Shown piece by piece: positions 23,372 through 35,199 of a stretch of 64,000 nt of DNA. Source of the DNA: Buxus sempervirens (taxonomy: Eukaryota; Streptophyta; Magnoliopsida; Buxales; Buxaceae); contig OX387187.1 in assembly GCA_947561395.2 (NCBI GenBank), positions 21,123,829 to 21,187,828 of the forward strand, read 5' to 3'. Numbering within the stretch: position 1 is the first letter of the stretch; every line of letters begins with the position of its first letter. Under the pieces are notes generated by a model. The model was not told the DNA's origin. It saw nothing but the letters and a program-made list of their open reading frames with translations, and made no database searches. Position numbers and translations under genes: made by a program.

Positions 23372-26070
23372 CTACTCTAGGGCACCTTTGTTGGCCTAAT
23401 GCCAGCTTCCATCAGAATCAATGTATGTGAGAGTAGTTATCTTGTCTATCAGTGTAAGACCTCGAAAATTTGTAGAAAATTTTAATTAATTAATAATCAG
23501 TATTTTATTAGGGATTTTACTGATGAATTGTAATTATACATATAGGTGATCACATTGATGGAGGAGATCCGAATTTTGAAGCAAATCCAACCGTTTGATC
23601 ATGAAATAATGAGGTAAGTGTTAAATTGGGGTGATTACTTGATCTGATTCATTAGTAGTGTAGGATTTGATGGAAGTGAGATACGTGGAATCAGGAGGAA
23701 TTAAAATAGGGTTTTATACTTAAGAGAATACTAATCGTATTGTCTTGAATTTTGACAGTTGAAGGAAATGAGACCGAGAGAGAGAGAAGAGAAGAAGAAG
23801 AAAAGGAGTTCGTTGATCAAGCTTTTTTGCATCTTAGGAGGAGTTTTGTGTTTCTGTGAAGAGAGGGAGATCTTCTTTGCACTATGAGGGAGAAGAGGAA
23901 GAGAGAACTGATCGAACAGAGGTTGGTATCACACCATTTAGTCGTTACTTAGTTTTCTGATGTTTGATTATTCCACATGATTGTATATATGATTCTACAT
24001 GATTTAGAAGTATGATCTATATGTTGTGAAGTTATTAAAGTTGATTTGAATACATACATCGTCGTTTTGATGTATAAAAATTAGTTTTTGGAAGTCGGAT
24101 TAGCCTCTGTTGGTCGAACGCTTGGCACGATCTGGACGAGCGTCTCGCTTGTGTATTTTTAGAATTAGGTTAGAAAGGTCGCCTAACTAGATCGCCTGAG
24201 CGATGGGTTGAGCGACTGTTGAAGTTGTATATTTGGGTAGGTCACCCAGGGGGATCGCCTAGGTGCCCACCCTGAGCGCCCATTGTTTGAAAAGTTTAGT
24301 TTTAAAATGCACGGCAGCCCAACCAGGTCGCCTGGGCGACAGGGTCGAGTGACCTCATCAGTAACCTGATTTTGCCTATTTTTAATTGCTATTCAATTCC
24401 AAAAATAAATTTAAAGGAATTTTAAATACCTGAACCTACAAATAGTGAGTGTTTACAACTGTTTTCAATGACTTTGTGTATTTAAACAAATTGATGAGTG
24501 ACTTAGAATGTTTGCAAAAAGAGTTGTCTTACTTTGAAAATAAAAGGATTTTTGGGTTATCTTACTTTCTGATTTGATTTGATTTAGAAAATTATTACTC
24601 AGCAAAAGTATATTTTAAAGTATCTTGATTTCAGAACTTTAGAAAAATCTTCACTTCAGAACTATTTTGAAAAATCATATTTGGGAAGAGTTTAAGCTTT
24701 GGAAAATCCCTATATGCCACTAGGTACTATTATTGAACCATGTTCGTTGAGAAAAGTGTTATTGTTGGTGTCTAGTAAGCATAGTTATATGTGGATGCAT
24801 AGGGTTAAGCTTGAGAGTGAAGAGGCTTTTCTTTGGTTGAGTACTCTTAATTTGTGCTCGCGCTTCCTTTTCAAGTTTGTTTGCATTGGGGGATTTGCAT
24901 GTCTGTAGAGTCATTTTGAGCCTTGCTGGTGAGTCCTATATATGTGGATAAGCGGTCATCTCCATGTATTGATTCAGGTGCTGCATACTGGTGGTACGTG
25001 CCGAACTTCGTAAGTTCGTGTGCAATAAGTCAATGACTACGCCTCTTGTCTCAGTGATATACGGGTTCGAGGGTCTTAGTAGCTTCACTCATAAGTCGCA
25101 TGGTAGCATAGTGAATGGAGAGTTTCTTTTCAAATACCTACTTGTCTTCATGAGTCCTACAATGTTGGATGATGGTTTGTGATGGATTCATTGTGATCTT
25201 GTTATTACACTATTGTGATGGGAAATTATGTTGATGGATATAATTATACTTGTGAACTATTTTGATTTGAGAACTATTTAATCTGTTGAGATTGTATCAT
25301 ATCTTGCTTATCTCGTTTATTTTACTGAGCATGAAAGTACAACTATCTTCTATATATATAAATTGTTTATTCATGCATATTGTTACCTACTAGGATATTC
25401 GTATCTCATTCCTATTTGTTTTGTTTTGTTTTCAGCTGATACGCGTAAGAGAGACGTGGGGTTTGCTTCTAGGGGCCAGTTTGTTGATTTCCTTCTAGAG
25501 AACTACTATTATCCAGAGTAATTAGGTTTTGATATTGTTTTGTTATTTGAGACATTGATTAGTTATTTGTTAATTTAAGAATTGATGTTGTGAGAATGAG
25601 AGTGATAGAACTTGTTTTACTAGACTTGAGTTATATTTTGATGAGATGGTTTGGATGACTTTAATCCACGATTATTGTTGGTTTTTATTAATGATAAGAC
25701 TTTCGCACTCTGATTTTAATTGTTTAATGAATGATATTATTGGTCTGGTAATTTGATGTTTTGGGCCCGTAGCACTTCGGATTCGGGTTGAGTGCCAATT
25801 TTTGCATTGACCTAGGTTCGGGGCATTACCACCAGACTCAATGGGAGAAAATATACTACCCTAAAACCGGCTCATGCCTGAAGAAAAGAACTAATATACA
25901 ACAACTTGTTGTTCCATGAATTCCCATACCCAAATTAATAAACCATGTGGAGGAATGAATTCCGAAAAAAGAAATTTATACCTCCTTTGGGTCTGCAAGC
26001 GTCCCAACGTTGGAGGCATTAATGTCATCTTTATTTTCAGTCCTCGAAGCCCTTGCAGCGAGTAGCATCA
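23372..26070 (-). pseudogene. Plasma-membrane H+-ATPase (AHA-type P3A ATPase) fragment, split by a family-1 element
   Basis: Three pieces read on the minus strand. Piece one (26070-25982) encodes [20 protein letters not shown] and ...GTLADPKE, matching the nucleotide-binding loop of plant proton pumps, and ends at a GT donor. After a short intron, piece two (25877-25831) starts behind a CAG and encodes AGFRVVYFLP-like sequence. The 23453-25830 element follows, then piece three (23452-23372), DKITTLTYIDSDGSWH and, after a stop, ANKGALE, ending at a GT donor. In a working pump this region binds ATP and is followed by the hinge. No other exon was found nearby. Stops and drifted residues show it is dead. 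The following intron was invaded by the 13933-23299 element. Confidence 0.82.
23453..25830 (+). mobile_element. Family-1 LTR-like element (solo LTR) in the ATPase fragment
   Basis: It starts TGTAAGACCTCG and ends about CGGGGCATTACC, with near-identical flanks ATCAG (23448-23452) and ACCAG (25831-25835). It is about 2.38 kb. It shares with the other copies the block GATATTCGTATCTCATTCC, the T/G tract ending in CAG and palindromic modules (24115-24352). The flanking DNA joins into one ATPase coding exon when it is removed. Confidence 0.85.
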
Positions 26071-26921
26071 CATAAATTTAAACAAAAAGGACTCAAGATT
26101 AGGATATTGAAGGAATCTAAATGGAAAGAGTATTTGTACTTGTCTTTAAATATTAGTATAGATATAGATACACTAAACAGAAACCTTAATTATGCAGATA
26201 ACAGATGAGGATAAAGGTGACCGTGGGGACAAAGATGTTCAACCTAGCATATAGGCAAAAATGTTGAGCATATGTTCCTACTAAAAGCTCAAGCTGATAG
26301 TAAGGGGTGAACTTTTATATATTTAATTATATTCTTAACAAATAAAATGGTAAGTGCATACTGTGAGGATAAAGATGTTGAATGTATGAGCATAGATGAT
26401 GAGAAAATTAAGTTGGCATATGAACATAGATGATGATGAGTTGAACCTAGGAACATAGATGATGATGAGGAAAATGCACGATAAGAGTGTAGATAAAGAT
26501 GTTGAACCCTTGGCAAGTGAAGGTGATTGTGAGGATAAAGATGTTGAATCTATGAACATAGATGATGATGAGTTTGGGTTGCTCTTATTGATGGTTTTTC
26601 GTTTGGATTATGAGGTTTCCGATGATTAAATGTTATATGGAATTTCTGAACTGATATGAACCTGAATACCTCTTATTATTTGAAGTTCTCATTCATTTTG
26701 ATGGTAAAACCTATGATCTTCGTGTTTAATTTGTTGGATTTAGATTTGTCTGACATGTTTTGGGGATGTTTATATATGAATTTGAATTAATTTTGAAGGT
26801 TTAAATTATGTTGAAGTGATTCGGAATTGAAAAACTCAGAATATGACAGAAACCTAAATTTTTCCGTAATTTGGCTTTTCCACTAGAGCCATGGGCGGAG
26901 CCAAGGGGGTACATGGCTGCG

Positions 26922-26972
<51 letters not shown>

Positions 26973-27214
26973 ACCAAATCTTTTTTTATAAAAAGTATTT
27001 TTATTATCATTTTTTTAATATTATTTAAAATCCCAAAACTTAAAAGCAATTTCCCCGAAAAGGTAATGAAAATGGTCACATTTTGGCCTATATTTATAAA
27101 AGCAATCCATCAAAAACCTCATTTGCAAAAAGAGATCACTTTTAAAAAATAATTGATCTGCAAGGTCACTTTTCAAAAAAAAATTAAATAGTAATGTCAC
27201 TTTATTTTAGCTAA
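26071..27214. other. Non-coding stretch with Asp-rich repeats and a long poly-C tract
   Basis: At 26205-26580 the plus strand repeats words such as GAGGATAAAGATGTTGAA and ATAGATGATGATGAG, interrupted by stops. This could be a decayed low-complexity exon or plain repeat. At 26922-26972 there are 51 C residues in a row, just after GGGCGGAGCCAAGGGGG. Nothing else is recognised. Confidence 0.5.
26922..26972. repeat. Homopolymer of 51 C
   Basis: Uninterrupted C run. Its true length is doubtful, because such tracts are prone to slippage and to assembly error. Confidence 0.9.
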
Positions 27215-27420
27215 GTGGGGGTGTCTAACACCTTCCTCCACTCATAACCTAATTCCCTCACCCAATCTCTGATGTAGACCACAATTTGAGTTACTTTGGC
27301 TCATTTTTTACCATTTTATCCACATTTTGGTGACCATCCATACCAAGATCCCTTGGATGGTGGCGACTCCTCTCTTTTTTTTCTAAGTCCCATGTAGGAC
27401 ATGAGGGATCCCACTGATTC
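27215..27420 (+). mobile_element. Fragment of a Tat-like LTR end
   Basis: GGTGTCTAACACCTTCC, then CTCATAACCTAATTCCC, then GGTGGCGACTCC follow in the same order and spacing as near the 3' end of the family-2 LTRs (41610-41765, 58770-58925). An old, diverged remnant with no visible second end. Confidence 0.6.
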
Positions 27421-27439
27421 CCATGGCTCTACAAGAATA

Positions 27440-28110
27440 AACTGAAGTCTTTTGAGCTTCTAAACTGAAACCTTTTGAGCTTCTTCTTACTAACTCATGT
27501 GGCCTTTATTCTATATTTAAAAATCATTGTAAATTACGTCATTATCCTTTATAGATTAATTGACCATTTCACCTCGCAAAAAAATTTATTCAACTTAAAA
27601 TCCATTTGCAAGTGATAAGTTATTCAATAACCTGTGGATAGCAATGTAATTTTAATCAAGAGGATGTAGAGTATGAACAATCCAAGAGACTATCCATAAA
27701 TATATCAGTTTTATGTTGAGCATTAATAGGATAAACTAAAGCCTTTTGAGCTTTCAAACTGAAACTTTTAAGCTTCTTCTTAGTAATTAATGTGGCCTTC
27801 ATTCTACATGGAAAAATCATTGTAAATTATACAATTATCCTTCATATGTTAATAAAGGAGTAGAATATGGACAACATAAGAGAGTACCGATAAATAAATT
27901 TGTTTTATATATGTTGAGCATTAATAGAATAAACTAAAGTCTTTTGGGCTTCTTCTTAGTAACTCATGTGGCTTTATTTGACATGGAATTATTAGTAGGA
28001 ATATATAGAGTTTAGTAGTTATGAACTCTAAATTATTGTAAATAATGTTAATTAAAGTAAGATAGGTTAAAACTTTATAAATTGCATCATTATCCTTTAT
28101 ATGTTAATTG
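27440..28110. repeat. Three decayed tandem copies of a ~200-290 bp unit
   Basis: Blocks starting near 27430, 27725 and 27915 share AATAAACTGAAGTCTTTTGAG, GCTTCTTCTTAGTAACTCAT, then GTGGCCTTTATTCTA and ATTGTAAATTA...ATTATCCTT. They are probably an old tandem duplication of an AT-rich element. Confidence 0.65.
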
Positions 28111-29588
28111 ATTATATAACCCTTCCAAAATAGTTTTGCTCAATATAAAATCTATTAGTAAGTGATAGATTATTTAATAAATTTAATTTGGATAGTATCA
28201 TAATTTTAGTCGAGAGAGTAGGGAAAAAGAAGTAACGACCAAAAAATAAGTTTTTTGCTTTTAGGACTAGTAGAATAGTAGAATGGTCGAGTCATCCTGA
28301 CCCATCTCATTACCAACCTGATAAGGCTAGGAGCGGGTTTGGTATGACCATGTTCAAGTTCATACATAATTAGATATGAACTTATAAATCTAAATTCGAC
28401 CCATGAAATATGATGAGAAAATCATGTTTGTCAGTTTTAGATATAATATGGCTTTGATTTTGAATCTAACCCATTGGCATCCTTGCTTGGAGCATTAACT
28501 GACCGAAGTATGTTTGTTTTGGCAGGTTAGGTTTTACCAAAACCTACTACCCCATTGCTTTCCCTAATTTTAATATACTAGCAAGGGTGCACGTGCAACA
28601 CTGCACGTAGTGAGAGGAAACAGTTGCAACTTGCAAAACTGATTGTTAGGTTTTAAAAGACTTGAGCGAGTTTTGACCATTTTATCATTTTATTAATGAA
28701 TCCTGGCATTGTTGTGTAAGGGCTTTTGTGGAAAGCTGCACATTTTGTTTGGTACGCTTCCCAAGAGAGTGCCTCGCTTTATATATATATATTATAGATT
28801 AAGGTTTGGTTGTGGTAGGTTAGTTATTAAGAAGATCTCAGAATACTCTTTAGCTTAATGATTCTTATTTAAGCACGTGGACAAAGTATCATTAATTATT
28901 ATTCCAATCAAATAAATATTGTTTAGCTAAATGATTCTTATTTGATTAATCTCATAAGCATTGGATTATTAATCATTAAGTATCATTGCTTAGTGATTAT
29001 ATAAATTCAAATCTCAGCCGTATATTAAAGCTAGAAAGAGTATAACATGCTCCTCACCAGATAACTCGGCCGGATAACTCGAAAAACTTGAATGAGTTTT
29101 TTTGATAAATTGGGCTGAGTTACTGAGTTACAAGAGGTCAGCTTCCGAGTTACCATTTTATCCGAGTTTGAGCACTGAACCCATGTTGTCGATCACAGTT
29201 AAGTGCAAATCTCAAAAATACAAGAATGCGACTAAGGTTAATTGTTGCAAGGTGAATTATTTATCAAAGCTTAATTTGAAGCTTTGCACAGTAACATAGT
29301 AATAACGCGTCATACCCCAAAAATAATTCCAATCCGATTTTTCATTGTGAAAAGCTATGTTACAAAGTGCGAACCTTGGTGTGTAAATGAGAACCAAATC
29401 TTCCTACCAATGATTATAAAAAAAACCCAGGCAGACTGAAAAAGGGCCAGAATCCCAAAAAAAAATAATAATAATAAGTAACAAAACAAAGAAATCATAC
29501 CCTTCGCTTGAAATATTGATGAACTCATCGTCGACAAAACAAATGTAACTCATGCAGCTAATAATGTAGCTATTTGAAATTGAACGTT
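28111..29588. other. Non-coding spacer downstream of BRX
   Basis: AT-rich. At 28569-28800 a short unit starts TAATATACTAGCAAGGG, carries the palindromic words GCACGTGC and GCACGT, and ends in a TATATA/TTATAGATTA run. It may be a small Helitron-like or TIR element, unclassified. The last few hundred bases before 29589 should include the BRX 3' UTR. I see no sure polyadenylation site. Confidence 0.5.
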
Positions 29589-32585
29589 TTAGAGGTATTG
29601 AGCTTGTATTCTTTCCCTGTTCTTTTCCCACCACAGCTTTGCATGAACCTCCCCAAACTTTTCACGGCTGCAAATTCAACAACAATCAGTCAATAAAATA
29701 ACAAATTACGAGATAACAGAAAAAGCTTGCTAAACAACCATTGCACCTAAGTTTAAATTTTTTAAGTATTGGCCAATACGACTCAGTATCGGTTAGAGGC
29801 GACATCGAGTATCAACCCAATAAAAATGATTTTTCCGGAAGCATCGGTCGACACCACTCAATATCGGGCTGGTTATCATCTTAAATACTCGGTATCGGGC
29901 TGAGCCGGTACCCAATCCAATATCGAGTTTTTAAATCTTGCCTAAAATCTTAAGATGATTAGTAAAGGTGCAACATATATGCAAGCCAAATATACCTCCT
30001 GCTTTGATATCATGTTATATAATGGTTACACCTAAAAGCTTAAGGTGGTAAGTGAAGGTGTAATTATGTATATCAGCAAGTCAAAATACAAAATTTCAAG
30101 AAAGCTAGACTTGTGTACCTGAATCTAACACGTCTGAGCTCCCTGGTGCCATCTGGCAATTGCCTGATAGTAATGTACACACCGGGCTCGTCTTGCTCGA
30201 CCCATTCTGCCTCCTGGTCACTGACATTGCTAATGGAAACTGAGGCTTCGTCCCTAGAGGAGGTTGTGGTCCGTGAAGCATCGAAAGATGTCTCGGCCTT
30301 GAAGCCTGTGTTGTAGCCACTTGTTCCGGCACCGTAGTGTTGGCCAACGTGATCACCTTGGTCAGAAGGAAAATAGCCTTTACTACCCGAGGGTTTATAG
30401 CAGTACCTCGGCGTCCGTTCCCTCATTGGAGTCACAGGGCTTTCCCTTGCAGACCCAATCCTTGAATAAGAAGAATCTCTCTGCAATCGAATGATGGACT
30501 CCATTAATGCTAATTCAGGGCATGAGTTTTCAAGATGTAATCTTGTAAGATGAACTTTAAAGTAAAACAGTTAAAGCAGTTTAATTACCTCATCCTCAGA
30601 CCTTGGGGGCGTATTAAGAGCTTGTCGATTGAACCTTTGTACGTTGTAGAGCTCCATGATTCTGTCATAGTTCTCCCCCCACCATCTCTGAGCTTGCCAT
30701 TTATTGAACATCTCTCGGCTGCCAAAGATAATTGCCAAATTTATATCAGTTTGTTCTGTTGAAAGCCAGTTTTTGTTCTCACATAATTATGGGAAAAGCT
30801 TCCTTCAGAGAGCCCTTCCCTTTATGCCTTTAAAGTATGAAAGACTTCAGGCCTCTCTTTTTTTTCAGTATTTTACAAATAAGGCCTCACTTTCAATCAC
30901 CGATGGATTAGTTTGTATCCCATCAATGATTACACTTGTTACCATGATTGCATTCGCTTGTAATCTAAGATCCCAAAGGATTTCTCCACTAAGACTGCCT
31001 GGCCATATCAATTGTTTCTGTTCTCAATTTCTCATCTCCAGAACCAGAACAGAACAGAGTTAATATTTTGGTCTATACAGCTATACTCACAGGCCCACTC
31101 TTCCACTCGGCTTTATAGAACTTTTGATTTAGATAGAATCGTGTACCTGAAACGAATCCGTTTAAGATCATTGCCTCCATTTGGAAGAGAGACGAAAGTG
31201 ATGTGAACACCAGGTTCCACCTGAGCCATCCACTCCTTAGGCTCATCGTCATCCACGAGGACCATTTCACCAGACTGAGCTGAGATGGAGTCTACTGCTC
31301 CGGTGAACCTTGAGTCAGATCCCAGAGCTATGTTACCTCGACCGGTGCCGGTGAAATCCCATGCAGGTGTAGAGCTGGAGCTTTCATACGGGTAATTAAC
31401 GCTTTCCGAAATTGTCTCAAATTCAGGATAAGACCGCTGCCCTTTCCTGTAGCTGCTAGAGCCTGTGCCAGGCTTGCTTTGTTTATGACCGCCAGAGAAT
31501 TTCAAAGCCAGATCCTTGATCTGCACAGCATTAAATCCCAAAAACCACTTCAATGAAATTATAAATTAAATCTGTTTTACTTAACGCTGAAAACATTCTT
31601 AATTAACTACTCCAACAAATACATTACTTTTTATTTATTTATTTTTTGAGGGGAAAACCTACAAACGTATTCTTTGGCGCATAGACCTATAGAGACACAG
31701 ACATTATCTCGCTATCTGTATAGTCTTGTCGAAAGATTCCGACCTCTTTGACATGCACCAAGAAGCTAGACGTGACCAATAAGACACTTTAAACTGAGGG
31801 GATCATTTAGCTTTGAGAAGATAAATCCGGCTAAGCATCGTACAGTAGAAAAGATCGATCAAGATATACATCTTAAATATTCAACAAAATATAATGCGTG
31901 GAAGTTTGTTAAAATTTTTTTATCTCAGTGGATCATAAACGTTAAGGGATGCAGGATTTCAGCTGCAAATGTTTTCCACCCATTGTACCAGGTCTAAGAC
32001 TTAAGACCCACTTAATAAAACCTGGCCCAGTTAGGCCTGATTCATGCCATTCCGGTACCTTGCGGGATGAAATCTGCTGTTACTTTTTGCTGCATTCTTA
32101 GTTGTTGCTGAGTCAGATGCTATTTTTAAGTGGGCCCCGCATCAAAAGATTTACTGTACAAGAAAAAAAAAGTCGCAGCATCCCACTCTAACGGCACTCG
32201 GCAGCAACCAATGAAGCAAAAAAACTAAGCAACTAATGCAGCAAAAAATAGCAGAAGATTACATCTCTTCGCTTCCATTCCTTCCCTGCGAGGAAAATGG
32301 TCCCAAGAACTCGCATGGCAGAAGGACTAGAAGAGTTTTCTTTTGTTCATATGAAAAGGAAAGAAGCTGGCTTAACCCCAGCGCCCAACCCAAAAAAAAG
32401 GGTAAATAAAAGAAAAACAGAAGGGAAGAAACTGAAAAGAGCAGAGATGGAAGAAACAAGAGCAGATGAGAGATCCGAACCTGCGTCGTCAGACTTTTGA
32501 CGGCTTCTTTCGTACTTGGAGTTCCACGCGCGCCTTCTTCCTCTGCATCCTCCAGTTGCTTTGAGCACGATATGCATGTTAACAT
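29589..32585 (-). CDS. BRX: BREVIS RADIX (BRX) family protein, five coding exons
   Basis: Coding exons on the minus strand are 32585-32481, 31520-31147, 30718-30589, 30480-30119 and 29667-29589. All introns are GT-AG and the total is 1050 bp, 349 residues, in frame throughout. Arabidopsis BRX has a similar length. Residues 1-10 (MLTCISCSKQ) carry Cys4 and Cys7, as in BRX proteins whose N-terminal cysteines are palmitoylated for plasma-membrane attachment. Two BRX domains lie at about 131-186 and 295-349, both with the family words EPGV, RIRFSRE or RVRFSRE, and WW. A Ser-rich linker separates them. BRX proteins are plant-specific and polar at the plasma membrane; they restrain auxin efflux through D6PK-type kinases in protophloem and root growth. 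Which paralogue (BRX or BRX-like) this is cannot be settled here. No break was found. Confidence 0.93.
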
Positions 32586-35165
32586 TCTCTCTCTGCTCCT
32601 TTTCCGGTTGCCTCAGTCCTGCACAAACCTAGACAATAATTCATCTGTAAAGGACTCTTACATAGCATCCAAATGGATCCCAGATTTTGTCTATATATCT
32701 TCAATATCTATGCATTAAGTGCATGCCAAACTAACTCATCTTTTCAGGGGCATTAATTTCTTCAGAGCAGAAGCGTGAATATATTTCCTCTTTCGCTGAA
32801 TTTTTCCCGCAAGCGCGTACCACAAGAACTTGGCCAAAAGTATTAAAAAAAAACTATTTTTGAAATAAAAGATTAAAATAAACCTTAATAGTTTTTTTTA
32901 ATTTATTTTTCAGAAAAAAAAACTAGTTTTAAATGAAACTCACCAATCACAAGCCTTTGTAGATATTGTTGCTCCAGATTCTCTGTGTAGAGAGGTACGA
33001 GAAGTATACTAAAGTCGGAAGCTCAATATAATATTAATATTAAATCGTGGCAATAGTTCCGCGAATTGTACCACTTAAACACCTCTCTGATTAGAATGTG
33101 TTTTTTTAATCATTACTCATTAGAAAGAAAAACAGAGAACCTGATACTTTATCATTATCAGAGTGACTAAATTATAGTTCAAGAAAGTCTTGTGCTTCAA
33201 AGCACTAGATTCCGCACTAATATGAAAATTTTAACGGTGAAGGTAGACAGTGGGCCTCCTTCCATTAAAGGGCCATTTTGGCTACCGGCAGAGATGAGAT
33301 CGAAAGGGAAGTAATCATTTAGAATGCCTTACAAAGGGGTGGTCCCTGACTTGGAACAAGTTGTTTAATGGAGCGGGTTTGGCCAGCCATAAAATGGGTT
33401 GTAGGTTCAAATTGTCTGTTGCAACCCTACGTTGTCTCCTATAATGTGACACACACATATAAGTCGAGTGAAAGCCGAACCAGAACTCAAGAACTTTTAA
33501 TGAGCCTGAGTTGAGCTTGAACCTAAAATTTTTTAAAGAGCAAGCCTGAGACTTGCTCAAGGTTTATGAGCTTGAGCCAAACTATGCAAAGCTTGTCTCA
33601 GCTCAGCTCGTTTACAGTCCTACGGACAAAAACGGATGGTACCGGTACAAACCGTCCAGTACAACTTAGGACTAGAAAGTACCATCCTTTTTAAACTCTG
33701 GCAGTACCGATCCAAATCGTCCAGTTTAAAACAAAACTGGATTCAAGATTCGTTTTGAACCAAATCGCTCCTAACCCACACATTATTATTCAAGTTGAAA
33801 TTAATCATATATCGTATTAATTTATGTCTTAAATCTAAATCTATGTTTTATACTATAATATTGACTAAATCAGTCAGATTTTCTTTTATATTTTATTATT
33901 CTACATATGGGATTGGATGGGTCGGTTTGGGAAAATACCCTCCCGGTCCGGTCGCCATTACTAGAGCAATTTTTTATTGTTAGTATTAATTTATAATTTT
34001 TAAAATTATCTAAACCAAGAAAATTCTTTTCTTGTGGGTCAAAATTCCGATCTCCAATGAACTAAAAGTGAGGGATTAGAATCTCACGTTGATCGATACG
34101 TGATCGGACCAATCGTTTTGAAATCAATGTCTGTGTTGGTGAAATGACAAAAAGAGAGAGGGAAGTAGATACTTTTGATCTTTTCCGCTTAAAAGCAAAT
34201 GGAAATACGACTCACCAAAGCGGGACTAGCTGGTCGTTCGTTCTCTCTTGGCACTCGGGACGAACCGCCCTGTACCGAGCTTCTCTTTAGTCAAGTCTTC
34301 TCACGGCCACGAGATCTGCACCAACAGGCATTCGTCACGAACTAAAACCGCAGAAATCACGATTTGATCTAATGTCTGAATAGCCTTACCTTTCGCTGAT
34401 CGAATAACTATAGAATTTTGGATCGATCTCAACACAATCTGGTAAAGCACAAAAGGAAGAAACTAAAGTGTCATTATCCATGGAAAAGAGTAAAATCGAC
34501 ATTTCTAATCGAGAAATCCTTAAAGCTGACATGACAAGAATAAAGTTCATCTCGTCAAACACATTGATCTTGTTAAGAAATCATAGCATTCAAATAACAA
34601 AATAAAGCCAATGCAGAGAAACGGAAAAACTGATTTCCGACATTCAACAAAACAAAATCCTTGCAGATGCAGAGAAACGTAAAAAACTGTTTCCGACTTG
34701 AAATTTTCTCTAATTTTGATCACTGAATTTTTAATAAACATCTTACCGTCGTAGATTGGCTCCACAAACAGATGAAACGATCTTCGATTACTGAAGCTGT
34801 TCAACGACACTTGCAAGATGAATAGACCTATTTCTGTTCCTTTCCACTTCAAAACACAGCACAAAACCCTAAAAAAAATCCTTCAGAAAGGAAGATTAAG
34901 CTCTCTGAATCAACATAACACGGATAAACGGGAAAACGATATCTCGGAATTAACTTCGACGAATCAATTTAGATATCAAGCTCTGCAAAACGGAGAAAGA
35001 AATCTTCGAGGACGAAGAGAATCTTCGCCGGAGAATTAATGCCGGCGAGATTCTTGCTATTCGATGGCTTTGGAAGATTTTGTTATCGAAGCTTTCGAAA
35101 ACGGAAACCCTTTACTGTGTTCGAATGCCTGCTGATTTCACGTTACGACCAAGATCGAGGGAAAA
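32586..35165 (-). other. BRX 5' UTR and its intron(s)
   Basis: Just upstream of the ATG the transcript sequence runs to 32618, where an acceptor (TTTGTGCAG read on the minus strand) marks an intron in the 5' UTR. Candidate donors are GTAAG at 34742-34746 and 34385-34389 (minus strand). The first exon probably starts near 35160, below the TATA box at 35183-35190. The 33.3-33.5 kb part contains AGGTTCAAATT, which looks like a tRNA-type B box and may be an old SINE. Exact exon limits need transcript data. Confidence 0.55.
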
Positions 35166-35182
35166 ATTCCCATTAAACACGC

Positions 35183-35190
35183 TTATATAG
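35183..35190 (-). promoter_or_regulatory. Probable TATA box of the BRX gene
   Basis: CTATATAA on the minus strand, about 2.6 kb upstream of the start codon and upstream of the putative first non-coding exon. It is the only clear TATA-like site in the promoter-proximal region. Confidence 0.55.
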
Positions 35191-35199
35191 TGAGAGGCA

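Noticed and set aside
26205-26580. Possible acidic-protein exon (repeats of DDDE-like codons)
   Set aside because: Stops interrupt the frame and there are no splice signals or homology; kept only as a repeat description.
26871-27152. Poly-proline open frame
   Set aside because: Created by the 51-C tract; no coding evidence outside it.
30073-30762. Overlapping open frames on both strands in the BRX region
   Set aside because: Shadows of BRX exons 3 and 4; only the spliced minus-strand reading gives BRX domains and consistent phases.
33330-33440. Possible SINE with a B box (AGGTTCAAATT)
   Set aside because: The A box is not convincing and no tail or flanking duplication was found.
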